Origin: Melampsora larici-populina 98AG31
Taxonomy: Eukaryota; Basidiomycota; Pucciniomycetes; Pucciniales; Melampsoraceae
Reading direction: 5' to 3'
DNA length: 64,000 nt
Assembly (NCBI RefSeq): GCF_000204055.1
Contig: NW_006768789.1
Span: 135,692-199,691 of the forward strand
In this document: in pieces, positions 35,176-46,454 of the stretch
Layout of the letters: every line of letters begins with the position of its first letter
Position numbering within the stretch: the stretch's first letter is position 1
Program-made: the position numbers and the translations under genes
The notes under the pieces: model-generated
Told to the model about the DNA's origin: nothing
Seen by the model: the letters and a program-made list of their open reading frames with translations, nothing else
The model's database searches: none

Positions 35176-38100
35176 ATGAATACCAGACAAGCCGGACCAG
35201 CCGAGATATCGCCAGACCCCAGTAAATATCTACCAGACCCAGAAGCTATCATCAGAGCCAACAGACGTGAACAGAAACTAGCGAAACAAAAATTACCTGC
35301 ACCATCAGACCCAGACCCTTCGTTGAGATCATCACCAGAGAACAGTTCGATACAATTACCAGCAACACCAACCAGAACACGCAAAGATCAGAACACACTT
35401 ACGCCGTACAAACCACCAGCGCCGCCGTTCAACGTAGGAAAGAAGATGTCCGACGGTCAGGATTCATCGTCCAAATCAGGTGCTGCGACGGGAGATCTTG
35501 TCAACATCATTCTGCAATCTCAAGTCACGAGCATTAAGCGCATGGAACGCATGGAAGAAGTAGTTGCGAAACTTGTCGATCTACGAGTTTCTCCCACAGC
35601 CGATGATCAGTCGGAAAGCGCTCGCGAGGAACGTGGCATCGATCTAGCCAAGTTCCGCACGTCTGACGGACCGGTCTTTAAGGGTCCCTATCACGACACA
35701 GACGCCTTCCTCCATTGGTTCGCAGCGTTGAAAACTTTTTACCGCACAAAAGGAGTGGTCCTCGATAAGGATCGGATCACTCTGATTGGAAGTTTTATAG
35801 CGGAACCGACTCTTCACGCATTCTACGAGGGAGGGTTCAACCGGTTTATTCACGAATCATGGCAAGAATTCCTTAAGAGTTTATTTGACGCCGCGTTGCC
35901 TAAGGATTGGATGGATCGACTTTACGAACGGGCTCAACATCTACGCATGTCTCCATACGAAGACTTCATGACCTACAGTACGCGTGCCCGAACGATTCAA
36001 AATCTTATCAACTTCAATGAGGTCACCCTCAACGATTACCAACTCGCAAAATTCGTGGAGTATGGTATGATGGAGGAGCTCAAGACCTCGGTGAAGTTGT
36101 GGGGTTTTATCAAATCAGACAAATCATTCAAGTACCACGACTTCGAACATCAAGTAGAAACACTTTATCAAGCGTTGGTCGCTTCTCATGCCATTACCAA
36201 GAAAACTCGTCCGACTCCTGGTGGTTCTTCGTCATGGACCAACCGAGGCTTTACCGCAGCTCGAAGACCTCAATTAGATAATGACGAGTTTGTGTGGAAG
36301 ATTCATTCCTATCTTGATCTTCAAGGCAAGTGTCACTTCTGTAAGAAATACTGTGGTAGTGAGCATCGTCAGTGCAAAGGACCATATGTGCGAGAGAAGA
36401 CGATCTTCCCACCAGGCTACGTCGCACCTCCCAAGCCAGATAATTACGTGCCGCCTCGTGCGAAGTCTTCACCACCGAGCCAAACTCAAGCTGGAAGAGC
36501 GACAAACCCACCCGCTGGACGTCCATCCACGTCGTACGCCCGAGTCGCAGCTGCAGGAGAATTCCCAGAGTTAGATCAAGAATCGGTGGCAGCGTTAGAG
36601 GCTTTAGATGAAGAGTTGAAGGAAGATGGAACTGAAGGGTGCGTGACTCAAGCCAAAACACCACGAGTGATTTTAGAATTTGAATGTGGAGGCCAACGCG
36701 TACGAGCACTAGCTGATCCAGGATCGGAAATCAATCTCCTTACAGATCGTGGAGCGGACCATCTCAAATTGCTTAAACGACAACTGGTTCGCCCGACTCA
36801 ACTAGGCCTTGCAGTTACAACCAGCGGTCAAGCGACGATCCTTACCCACTTCACCATTGCTAATCTGAAAGATGAGGTATCAGGGAGACGCTTTGACAGG
36901 ACGTACTTTAAAATAGGAGAGGTTGGAGGAGATTTTGACATGATCCTGGGGACTCCTTTTTTTAATCTCAATCAATTGTCTGTTTCTATTACTCAACGTG
37001 CTGCTGTATGTGAACGAACTGGCATGAAAATGTTGGATTTCAGGTTCTTACGAGAATTAAGAGAGAAGGAGGAGAGCATGAATCAGCCGCGTATTGTTGA
37101 GCCGAAAGTGAGAGATCGAGAAAGCTGGAGAGAAGCAGTGAGCAGACCAGAGAAGATGGCAGCAGCGGTAGGTGAAGTTGTAGAGAGCAGAGGGGAGCGC
37201 TTGGAGGCAGAGTTTTTCACCGAATTTAGTGATCTCTTCCCAGTTGACATCCCGGCAGTATCAGACGAGGCGGAAGATGAAGGCCTGTTTGTCGACGGAA
37301 CATTCCCAGAACGCTTACAAAATGAGAGCTCAAAAGTAAGACATAAGATCATATTGAAGGATCCGAACGCAATCATCAATGAGAAACAATTCAATTATCC
37401 GCCGAAACATATGAATGCGTGGAAACGGCTGGTTGATCAACATCTCGCAGCCGGACGAATCAGACGATCCACGAGTCAATACGCTTCTCCGAGTATGATC
37501 ATTCCGAAGAAGGACCCTAACGAACTTCCAAGATGGGTATGCGACTACCGCGTCTTGAACAGCCTGACCGTGAGGGACCGCGCACCATTACCTAATGTAG
37601 ACCGGTTGGTCAGGCTGGTGGCTACGGGAATTTTTTTTTCAATTATTGATTTAACCAACGCTTTTTTTCAAACCAGGATGAGAGAGGCTGATATACCATT
37701 GACAGCAGTTCACACACCGTGGGGTTTGTATGAGTGGTGTGTCATGCCGATGGGTCTTACAAACGCACCGAGTACACACCAAGGACGATTAGAAGAAGCT
37801 TTAGGAGAATACTTAAATGATATTTGTGTCGTTTACTTGGACGATATTGTTGTATTTTCAAATTCAGAAGCTGAACATGTAGAAAACACTAGAAAAGTCT
37901 TACAACGCCTTCGAGAAGCCAATTTATACTGCAGCCAAAAGAAGACCAAACTATTTCGTGAGGAGATCAAGTTCTTGGGCCACTGGATTTCAGCAAAAGG
38001 CATTAGAGTAGATGATGAAAAGGTGAAGCAAGTAGTAGATTGGAAAACGCCAAAATCAGCAAAAGGGGTGAAAAAATTTTTAGGAACGGTACAATGGATG

Positions 38101-39960
38101 AAGAAATTTATCTGGGGTCTTCAAAATTATGTCAACAAGCTTACCCCTTTGACAAGCAGTAAATTAGATTCAACGAAGTTTCACTGGACAACAAAAGAAG
38201 ATAATGCATTTCACAACATTAAACGTCTCATGACCTCATTACCTCACTTAAAGAACATTGACTTCGACTCTGACAATCCGTTGTGGCTATTCACTGACGC
38301 TAGCGGTTCAGGTCTTGGAGCGGCGCTGTTCCAAGGAAAGGAGTGGAAGTTGGCATCACCAATTGCATACGAATCGAGGCAAATGACACCAGCTGAAAGG
38401 AATTATCCGGTCCACGAACAAGAACTTTTAGCAGTCATGCACGCGTTAAACAAGTGGAGGATGCTTTTGTTGGGTATGAAAGTTAACGTAATGAGTGATC
38501 ATCACTCATTGACGTATCTATTGAAACAGAAAAATTTAAGCAGGAGACAAGCTCGATGGATAGAGACTTTAGCTGATTTTGATGTGGAGTTTAAATATAT
38601 CAAAGGAGAAGAGAATTCAGTTGCGGACGCTTTGTCGAGGAAAGACGTAGAGGACGAGGTTCTTACAAGTTATGATGTCAACTGTGCAGCTTCACTTATT
38701 GAGGCGGGTCCAACTTTAGCGCCTGGGGTCAAGACCAGGATTCAGGCTGGATACTCGGCTGATGGATTTTATAAGGCTTTGTCATCAGTTCTGCCATTAC
38801 GAGATGAATGCGTTGAAGAAGATGGACTCCTCTTTGTTGAAGGACGATTGTATATCCCACCAAGCGACGGGTTGCGACAAGAACTGATTAGTGAAGCACA
38901 CTCGAGGCTAGGTCACTTAGGCAACTTGAAGACCATCGCTGATCTGAGGCGCGACTTCTTCTGGCCGAAAATGGCAAAAGAGGTCGAACTATTTGTTCGC
39001 TCTTGTGACCTATGCCAAAGGATTAAGACCCCGACAACCGCACGTCCAGGCATGCTGATGACACCTCCAATGCCAACCACACCTCTCGACTGCCTTGCCA
39101 TAGACTTCATCGGACCTTTACCGAAAGTCAACAACTCGGACATGCTCTTGACTTGCACGTGCCGTCTATCAGGGTTCATTAGACTCATACCATGCAACCA
39201 GACAGACACAGCAGAGAAAACAGCGTCACGGTTCTTTACTAGCTGGATTGGTACCTTTGGGGCGCCGACCTCAATCATAAGCGACAGAGATAAGACATGG
39301 ACGTCTGCGTTCTGGAAAGCACTCATGAAACGACTTGGGACCAGCTTTCACATGTCTACGGCGTTTCATCCTCAAGCCGATGGGCGAAGCGAACGTACAA
39401 ACCGAACAGTGGGACAGGTCTTGCGAACTTTCACAATGAAGCGCCAAGGCAAGTGGCTTGAGTCTCTACCAGCGGTCGAGTATGCCATCAATGGAGCTGT
39501 CAACATTTCCACAGGCAAGTCGCCGTTCGAATTGGTTTTTGGTAAGACCCAGCGGTCCCTTGACGCAACAGGACCACATGAGGACGATCCGTTGGCTTTA
39601 CAGAAATGGCTAGATCTAAGAACCAACGCGTGGGCGACAGCAAGAGATTCACTCTGGACAAGCCGGGTACAACAAGCCGTACAACATAATAAACATCACC
39701 GACCAGCACCCACAATCGAAGACGGCTCATGGGTCCTTTTAGATTCAGGGGATTGGAATGGGAGACACACAGGCGGGGTGAAGAAGCTTCGTGAAAAGTA
39801 CGAGGGTCCCTACAAGGTCGTCAGGACGTTCAATCATGGCCTCAACCTCGAGCTCGAATTACCGGCAGGTGATAAACGTCACCGAGTCTTCAACGTGTCA
39901 AAAATCAAGCCATACGTGGAACGTGGAGGTGTGGAGCGCGAGGAGGAGGTACAAAAGTAA
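35176..39960 (+). CDS. Ty3/Gypsy Gag-Pol polyprotein
   Basis: Single 1594-aa frame with no internal stop or frameshift. Order: Gag capsid-like helices (about residues 155-340, including FLHWFAALKTFY), a variant zinc knuckle near 385 (CHFCKKYCGSEHRQC, not the usual CX2CX4HX4C), protease near 513 (ALADPGSEINLL, later FDMILGTPFF), reverse transcriptase (RRSTSQYASPSMIIPKK, FSIIDLTNAFFQ, catalytic YLDD near 887), RNase H (FTDASGSGLGAALF near 1038), integrase with HHCC zinc site (HSRLGHL near 1240, CDLC near 1277) and DDE core (AIDFIGP near 1308, ISDRDKTW near 1368, SERTNRT near 1404). It ends with a short tail (GPYKVVRTF, VFNVSKIKPY) and no chromodomain. The protease motif has Asp-Pro-Gly where Asp-Ser/Thr-Gly is usual. 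The start is the first ATG of the open frame, 215 bp past the LTR. Confidence 0.97.
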   Translation: MNTRQAGPAEISPDPSKYLPDPEAIIRANRREQKLAKQKLPAPSDPDPSLRSSPENSSIQLPATPTRTRKDQNTLTPYKPPAPPFNVGKKMSDGQDSSSKSGAATGDLVNIILQSQVTSIKRMERMEEVVAKLVDLRVSPTADDQSESAREERGIDLAKFRTSDGPVFKGPYHDTDAFLHWFAALKTFYRTKGVVLDKDRITLIGSFIAEPTLHAFYEGGFNRFIHESWQEFLKSLFDAALPKDWMDRLYERAQHLRMSPYEDFMTYSTRARTIQNLINFNEVTLNDYQLAKFVEYGMMEELKTSVKLWGFIKSDKSFKYHDFEHQVETLYQALVASHAITKKTRPTPGGSSSWTNRGFTAARRPQLDNDEFVWKIHSYLDLQGKCHFCKKYCGSEHRQCKGPYVREKTIFPPGYVAPPKPDNYVPPRAKSSPPSQTQAGRATNPPAGRPSTSYARVAAAGEFPELDQESVAALEALDEELKEDGTEGCVTQAKTPRVILEFECGGQRVRALADPGSEINLLTDRGADHLKLLKRQLVRPTQLGLAVTTSGQATILTHFTIANLKDEVSGRRFDRTYFKIGEVGGDFDMILGTPFFNLNQLSVSITQRAAVCERTGMKMLDFRFLRELREKEESMNQPRIVEPKVRDRESWREAVSRPEKMAAAVGEVVESRGERLEAEFFTEFSDLFPVDIPAVSDEAEDEGLFVDGTFPERLQNESSKVRHKIILKDPNAIINEKQFNYPPKHMNAWKRLVDQHLAAGRIRRSTSQYASPSMIIPKKDPNELPRWVCDYRVLNSLTVRDRAPLPNVDRLVRLVATGIFFSIIDLTNAFFQTRMREADIPLTAVHTPWGLYEWCVMPMGLTNAPSTHQGRLEEALGEYLNDICVVYLDDIVVFSNSEAEHVENTRKVLQRLREANLYCSQKKTKLFREEIKFLGHWISAKGIRVDDEKVKQVVDWKTPKSAKGVKKFLGTVQWMKKFIWGLQNYVNKLTPLTSSKLDSTKFHWTTKEDNAFHNIKRLMTSLPHLKNIDFDSDNPLWLFTDASGSGLGAALFQGKEWKLASPIAYESRQMTPAERNYPVHEQELLAVMHALNKWRMLLLGMKVNVMSDHHSLTYLLKQKNLSRRQARWIETLADFDVEFKYIKGEENSVADALSRKDVEDEVLTSYDVNCAASLIEAGPTLAPGVKTRIQAGYSADGFYKALSSVLPLRDECVEEDGLLFVEGRLYIPPSDGLRQELISEAHSRLGHLGNLKTIADLRRDFFWPKMAKEVELFVRSCDLCQRIKTPTTARPGMLMTPPMPTTPLDCLAIDFIGPLPKVNNSDMLLTCTCRLSGFIRLIPCNQTDTAEKTASRFFTSWIGTFGAPTSIISDRDKTWTSAFWKALMKRLGTSFHMSTAFHPQADGRSERTNRTVGQVLRTFTMKRQGKWLESLPAVEYAINGAVNISTGKSPFELVFGKTQRSLDATGPHEDDPLALQKWLDLRTNAWATARDSLWTSRVQQAVQHNKHHRPAPTIEDGSWVLLDSGDWNGRHTGGVKKLREKYEGPYKVVRTFNHGLNLELELPAGDKRHRVFNVSKIKPYVERGGVEREEEVQK

Positions 39961-40342
39961 GTTCCTCCCAAAGTATGCACCGCCCGGGTAGCTACCCCTA
40001 AAAAATAAGCTCGAAAGAAAGACATACCTTGGCCACTCCGTGAGCACATAACTTCGACATTTTCTTCCCAGGACTCCGTCGACAATTGGGGACGAACGTG
40101 GCCACCTTTCTCTTCTACCGATTTTTATCTTTATTTTGCCATTTAGCTTTGTTTCTATTTTTTTCTTTTCTTCTTTCTCTTTTCTTTTCTCTCTTTTGTT
40201 TAGTTTTCTTTTAAAGAACAGGTTTCACTAATTTTATAGTAGGATTCAATCAAATTATTTCTTTTCTTTGGATTTTGATTTTTCAATTTTTCTTTTCTTT
40301 TCATTAAAGGCTGGTCGAACATTTCCTTAAAGGAGGGGAGAC

Positions 40343-40733
40343 TGTAAGACCTGCGGCCATTACAATACATAAATACTAAGATACATATCAAAACTACTTA
40401 ATTATTAACAGACAGATTTCTATTTCCTTTATATAGTTGTTTTGACTTCTACGCTTGGTTCCTCAGTGATTCGGGACTGACCTTCCTACCCCTTATCCTT
40501 TGGAACCAGGTAAAGTCCTTATTTCAAATACTTGTTTTCCTTTACTTTCAATCAGACTTGTAGGAGTGATTCGGGACTGACCTTCCTACCCCTTATCCTT
40601 TGGAACCAGTCTTACGTACTGTGTTTTGATAGATTTGAAATAATAAGGTCTCTTGGGTTCTAGAAACTCTCGTGCTGTGATCATCACAGCGTCCCTTGTG
40701 CGATTTCCAGTGAAGGTTCTTAGGAACCTTACA
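40343..40733 (+). repeat. 3' LTR of the Gypsy element
   Basis: Identical to 34570-34960 by eye, followed by ACATG. Confidence 0.96.
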
Positions 40734-40738
40734 ACATG

Positions 40739-41291
40739 CTAACCACAACTCACTCTTGTCTGTTACAACAAAAGTGTAAATCTATCAGTACCATGGTTGT
40801 TTCAAATTGATTGATCAGAGAAATTTGGAGGGTAATTGGCAAAATGATAACTAGATTTTAACAGAAACACTCAACCAAGACCTCAAAGACAAGAGCTTTA
40901 GACACAATGAAAGAAAATTTTATTAAAAATTCTTAGACATAAAAAGGCCATGATTAGAAATTTTATTACTTGAGTCAGACTATCTATGAAGGAAAATGAG
41001 CTGACTGTATTTTTCTGTCAGTTCTTTCTGGATTAGTGTTGCACGACTTTTTGGACTAAGTTTTTGTGCGTCATGGGTGGATAACATCCCACAGAACATT
41101 TTGAAAAAGTAGTACGTGGTGGAAAGTAGAACTGTAGGATCAGGTGGTTCATTCAGCACACGGTTGTCAATAAACTCTGAGTTATGAGGAAGTACATATG
41201 ATCTGGTTGCAAGTGGTGGATGGGTGATAGGTCACCATCTCATTACATTGAGCGGAGAATACGTCAAAATCATTCTAATATTCAACTTTAT
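40739..41291. other. Intergenic, continuation of the Gypsy target region
   Basis: About 550 bases with no gene; the right end probably holds the ERV1 3' UTR. Confidence 0.55.
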
Positions 41292-41961
41292 CTACGAGTC
41301 ACATCTTCCATCTTTCCAGCCATCTCTCCAGCGTTGCGCAACCAGTGAGCAATCGAATTCCTCTTTTCCCAGTCGCCGATTCACTTCATTATGAGTCGCA
41401 CACATCCATGCTTCAAGTTTTTCTTGGGAGCTCACGTCAGGTGGATTCCTTTTGACTTCCTGTTCCAGATCTTCAGCGCAGTTCCGACACGGATAGAGAA
41501 CTGGTAGTGCATTGAGTAGCTGTAGCATCGAAGTCTGCTGAGCTTCGGTTGGTTTGGGCGGATAATAAGCAGCAGTGGTATGAAGAAATGTCCATGTGTG
41601 GCGGCCCAGACGTTCGACATCAGCAGGACAATCTTCACGAAGACCGTTGTGATCCAATCGAACTTGATCTCGGGAGGTGTTGGTTTTGGTTGTAGCAGAA
41701 GAATCTGCCAAGGCACCGGAATCTTCGGTGGGTGTCCGACTGGAAGAAGGTTGATTTTGAGTTAAGGTATGAGACCAAGCTTTGAAACCTGTGCATATTT
41801 TGCATGGCTTGCCATCGGGTCCCAAGACATAGCCTATCATGGATGAAAGCAAGTCAGTCAGGACTTGATGAAATCTTTCGGGGTGGTCTAAAGGAGTCTA
41901 GAAGCATACCGGAAGGTTCCTTTTTCGTTTGTCCATCGTCAGAGCCTTTTGATATCATCAT
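41292..41961 (-). CDS. ERV1: Erv1/ALR, FAD-linked sulfhydryl oxidase
   Basis: Oxidises Mia40 in the mitochondrial intermembrane space and passes electrons through FAD to cytochrome c or oxygen. Two exons (41961-41910, 41833-41292) give 197 aa, close to yeast Erv1. Cysteine pairs fall at family positions: shuttle Cys28/Cys31 (GKPCKICTGF), active site Cys133/Cys136 (LYPCRNCAEDL), structural Cys162/Cys179 (AWMCATHN and FDC). FAD-binding blocks are LGRHTWTFLHTTAAYYP and HNEVNRRLGK. A Ser/Thr-rich linker (residues 40-75) separates shuttle and core. The start is not certain: 41961 (MMISKGSDD) gives the usual length, but the frame stays open upstream with another ATG near 42033. Divergent from the PIN gene at 42497. 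Confidence 0.95.
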
Positions 41962-42496
41962 TAGTTGATGATGATGGTGATACACCACGAAGACGCTTTT
42001 GAGCGGAAGGACGTCGGGATTGTCCGAGATCATATTCTTCCGTCGGCACCCCCGTTTGGGCTGTCCCCTGGATGTCAGTGCGTGCGGACGTCCGCAGCAC
42101 ACACTCAGGATGCCAGGCTGGGCCTACATTTAAATAAGAACACCCTTGGAAGCCCGTGGGATGTCCCGAATTTTGATTCTGACCCGGGCTCCTTGGATCA
42201 GTTTCGTCAGGATATCCCTTCCCCTGCAAAAAATCCTGACGTCCCTAGGACATCAGCATGTCCTTGTGGTGTAATAAGTGACAATCGAATGGCGAAGCTT
42301 TTGAGTTTCGATTGGCGAGTCGGATTAGGTTTTAGACAGGGCATCGCATCGGTACCTCACTGAACGGGTTCAGCACGGGCCAGGTTTGAATTTTTTTGTC
42401 AGTTCAAAATTTGAAGTCACAATCATTCGAACTTTTGGATTCGAAGTTCTGATATACACCATCTCTCCTCGAAATCCAAGTTCAATTTCAATTTCA
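41962..42496. other. Divergent promoter region ERV1 / PIN gene A
   Basis: About 535 bases between two start codons on opposite strands. Open frames on both strands here have no family features. An ATTTCA repeat lies just before the PIN-A start (42478-42496). Confidence 0.55.
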
Positions 42497-45075
42497 ATGA
42501 CTGGCAAGCGCAAACGAGTAATCGAAGCCTGTGTGCCAGAGCAAGGCCAAAATCCGTTCAGAAAGCTTAAGATGGGGAAGTCTGATGGCACGCATTCCGA
42601 TGTCAATTCCGGAGCGAACGCCACAAGCTCTAGGCATGCCAACTTTCACTCTATGCCATCCTCGACGACTGGCACTGGCAATGTCTTGCCGCTCTCTTTC
42701 CCCCCTGAGCGGTTACGATTCACGGGGCATTCTATTCCTGATCCTCCTTTCGCGCGTGGGTTTGCTTATCATGAGCCTCATTAATCAACTTGAAGTGCAA
42801 CAGTTGATGTGTTTCCCCTTTGTGATCGGGATGCGGATGTAGCCTCCAAGCAAGTCTCAAATGCAAGGGTAGTCCTCCCCCGTACCATCGGCTCGGCTGA
42901 CATCCCAAATAGATACCGGGATGTTCATCCGCCGAGCAAACAACCTAAGCTAACAAAAATTCAGCGCAAGCTTCGGTCCCACGCTCAAAAAGGTACCAAC
43001 CATGAGCGTCCCACAAAGAAAGTCATAGTAGCGGCTCTCAACAGATTAGCTGCATCACAAAGTCCTGGTTTGGAGATTGATGAAAATCAAAGGAGGGATG
43101 AGGTCAGAAATATCAGGCAAGCGGATCACAACACGGCTGCTCAGCATCGACAGGGAGAGGAGCCTGCTCTCCGGAGTGATCCAGCTCTAGTAGGCCTTAG
43201 ACTCTTCCGAATATAAATTCTGGTGGCCATGACACACTAACCTTCCGTGATCGCAGGAACCATCAGAAGAAGGCTCGGTCTTTTCTGCCCAACACCGCAC
43301 TGAACCTCACAATGCACATCATGAGAACCTATGTCAGTCACCAAAACAGTCTATTCCCGCGACTTCACTCCCATCTTCAATGCAAACTAAAATCGACTTG
43401 GCGTACGCGGGAACTGGGGAGTCTTTGTAGCCTATGGGAAGCAACATGAAAAGGAAGAAATGCGGAAGCGAGGAGCAGGTCTCAAACTACAGGTCAGACT
43501 TTCTGCAGTGAACGTTGACTTTTCTGAAACTGAAAACGCTTGCTTTCGGACTACCTTGTAATGTAGATCATCTTAGACACCAACGTTGTGATCGGACATC
43601 TAGATTTTATACGACGGTTACTCAGTTCCTCACATGAAGATACTGAACTATTGATTCCCAAGGCTGTTCTGACAGAGCTGGACGCGTTCAAAACACAACA
43701 TCGAGAGACTGACGTATACATCGGACGCAAGAGTATCAAGCAGGATATGTGGTGTGCGGCAAGAGATGCAACGAATTGGCTGCTCCAGGCCACTCAAGCA
43801 CACGAGCGAGTGAAATTACAGAATATGGGCGATGAACCTAAGGAACTCAGAAAAGTTGCGTAATTTCCAAATGTCTTCTATCTACTTGAGCACTTGTGTA
43901 ATTTCCCAACAGTTCCAAGTTTAGCCTCATAACGGTTGGTCCGCATTCCATATTGTAGAGCAAAGATGGTGACGCTCGAATCCTTGCTTATGCTATCAAA
44001 GTGGCCCATCGTGCTCTAGCTCAGGCCAAGAGAGTCGCCTTATTTTCCAATGACAATATCTTGCGCTTGAACGCCAAGTCTGAAGGGATCCTGGCTTATT
44101 CCATCAACGATGTCGGGGATGATCCCAATCGACTTCTTTCCGCGATGACGGCACCTCGTGTCAAGAAATTTGACCCGATCACGACTCCGGAACTGGTAGC
44201 ACACATTGAAAAAGGTGCGCCTGGAGCCAATGTCGGTAATTCCCAGGTATAGTCTCGCAGTCATTTATAATCTAAACAAAAATCCACTTTGGGACCAAAA
44301 CTTTGTCTGACGCGCGACGCTCCCTACCACCATCTTAATAAAATAAGGATAACGAGTCATCGCATCAACTCGCCCCACCTAAACAGTCAGGATCTGGCAT
44401 CTCTCAGTCTGTCGTCACGGAACCACTACCCAATTCCAATTCGGAGCCTCTGGGCAACCAGATCGCCATTGACGAAGAGGTTATTATTGTGATGCCTCAT
44501 GTTAACTCTGGCCAGTGAGTTGTTCAACTTGTATCTGCTCGCGCTTGCTGGACAGTCCAATGTCTTACAATAATTTTAGTACCTATGTACACAACACCGA
44601 GGGTGCGCTTAGTGCCAATCAACTCGGAAAACGCAAGGAAAATAACGCACCCGATCCAGTTTCACCTCGAACCTCTGATCCGACCGACACAACTCTGATA
44701 TCGGAAGATTTTGACTTTCTGGATGGCCGCCCAATTGAAAGTCCTAACGATATGAGCAGCTTGTCAGAAAGCGAGAACTGTTCACTCAATTGGCTCACTC
44801 GGGAGATCCCAAGTGAAGAACTCGATGCATTCATTGGACAGCCCGCAGCTGCACCATCTCCTAGCTTTGTTCCTGACATCCATAGCGCTAAACAAGCTCT
44901 TAACAACATACTCGAGAACCTCAGCCAGTTCTTCAAGAAGCATCCATATCGAGATCCTGCAGAGCAGCATGCCCGGGCTGAGTTGACAAGATCAGTGATT
45001 GAACAAGGCCGTTTGGTGATGTCGGCTATCACTCCTCCCACAAAAGAATCTGTTGTCCAGAACACCTCAAGTTGA
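42497..45075 (+). CDS. SWT1-like PIN-domain ribonuclease, paralogue A
   Basis: Probable nuclear RNA endonuclease of the Swt1 type (PIN fold, Mg-dependent), by family resemblance. Eight exons: 42497-42755, 42804-43189, 43257-43332, 43431-43492, 43567-43854, 43959-44246, 44348-44514, 44580-45075; total 673 aa. Exons 3 and 4 are the least certain (GTCAGT donor). Residues 1-260 are low-complexity and basic, with GKRKR at the start. The PIN domain starts at residue 262 (IILDTNVVIGHLDFIRRLL) with acidic candidates Asp265, Glu298 (LTELD), Asp362 (SKDGDARILA) and Asp389 (LFSNDNILRLNA). The C-terminal 160 residues carry a helical segment (AKQALNNILENLSQFFKK, then AELTRSVIEQGRLVM) that could correspond to the C-terminal helical domain of SWT1. 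Its paralogue lies 1.4 kb downstream. Confidence 0.78.
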
Positions 45076-46454
45076 GCGGGAACATTACCACCAGCTTCAA
45101 CTTCGACATAAGGTCAACCCACGACATTCGACATCACAACCAAGCGGCTGGCCGCCATATGCAGTTCTCCAAACAAGCTCAACAAAGCCTCCAAGCCAAG
45201 CTTGAGATCCACGAGTTTGACAACACGACTACTTACCTTTTAGTCTCAATTGTACGCGAACCTGGGGCCGTAATCTTGGAAGGATGATCAAGTCATAAAC
45301 CCAAGGGTACAAATTCCACTAAACTTGTGACTTTATCCTTGTCGTCATAATCAAAGAGCATGAGCTTTCGATTCAAATGCCATAAGAAGGCTCTTGGTTA
45401 GTATGTAATTGCAAACATATCTTTCAGTGCATTGTAGGCCGCAATTTGCATGTATTAGAGGTACAGCTGTGCTCAGTTTCAGTTCTGCAACTAAGACTGG
45501 CCTTGTGACGTATGTTCATCAGCCATGCCTCTTCAGTCTGGAAATTCCACCTAAGTAACAATGAGCATAAAAATGAATAATGAACTCTCCAGCTTCAATC
45601 CAGGTGACATACTTCAGATTGGAGGTAAACCTATGTTGGGCAGTCAAATGAAAATAATTTTCTGATAAAGATACTTTGCCAATATCAACTAGCATCCAGA
45701 TTATTTTGTTCAACGCCTTGGAATTTAAGAATCTGGGGTTGTTGATACGGTGGATTGAATGGCTATGTGTTTTGGCAGGTCTGGCAGTGTTACGACATGT
45801 TATGTGCCGCTAAGTCTATGTATGTGAATTTATGACAAGGGGCTCTCCTCATCCATCGAGCCTCAAATTTTCTATATCTGAGTTCTCTCATTTCTATTTC
45901 CACTGCTTTTGAAATTTGCTTCTACGCATCAACCTCTCTCAGCTTTGGCATATTCTTGCCTTCGATCACGGCCAACTCATCATCTTTCGTTCACCCGCTT
46001 CTATTCAACCTTTGATCGTCGGGCAAGTCCATTGACATCACGGTTGAAACGATAACCGCTGTTCCAGGACCACAGTCACTTCAACTTCGTATTTTCCAAT
46101 CCAAACTCGACACTATTCAAGACTTATAGCTCGCCTTTTTGTTCGGGTACCTCAACCGCTTAACATATCCACTCGCCGCAAAAGTATTTTGCGTTCTGAG
46201 CGGCAAAATTCGCTCGGACCTTGAATGACCTGCAGCTGTCAACGTCTTGAGGGTTCTAAAAGACTACAGGCGCATTTCACAGCCTTCTATAACTGTTAAG
46301 CAGAACGTTCTGGATCAAGGCAGAACCTCAAGGATCTCTTGAACTTGAATATCAGATTCATTTGATCGTCTGCATCGTTCGCTTCGGACTTGATTGTGAT
46401 CTTTAACTCTTCTTACTACTTTGGGCATCTTACGACTTGTGTGATCATCGATCA
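45076..46454. other. Intergenic between the two PIN genes
   Basis: About 1.4 kb. The first part is presumably the 3' UTR of copy A; the part from about 45850 is pyrimidine-rich and probably the promoter of copy B. No gene or remnant of the copy-B Cys-rich module was seen. Confidence 0.55.

Larger units (their letters stand above)
34570..40733 (+). mobile_element. Complete Ty3/Gypsy LTR retrotransposon, 6164 bp, probably young
   Basis: LTRs of 391 bp at 34570-34960 and 40343-40733 (TGTAAGACC to CCTTACA) appear identical base for base. The target duplication ACATG flanks it (34565-34569, 40734-40738). A polypurine tract (AAAGGAGGGGAGAC) abuts the 3' LTR. The interior has one uninterrupted 1594-codon Gag-Pol frame. 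No TGG-type tRNA primer site follows the 5' LTR directly; the sequence there starts CTTTTTTTTTT. Identical LTRs and an intact frame suggest a recent insertion. Confidence 0.97.

Noticed and set aside
36251..36709. Minus-strand frames inside the Gypsy element
   Set aside because: Antisense shadows of the Gag-Pol frame with no independent features.
41854..42102. Longer N-terminal start for ERV1 and antisense frames upstream
   Set aside because: The frame is open upstream but the downstream ATG gives Cys28/Cys31 spacing and total length matching the family; kept as a note only.
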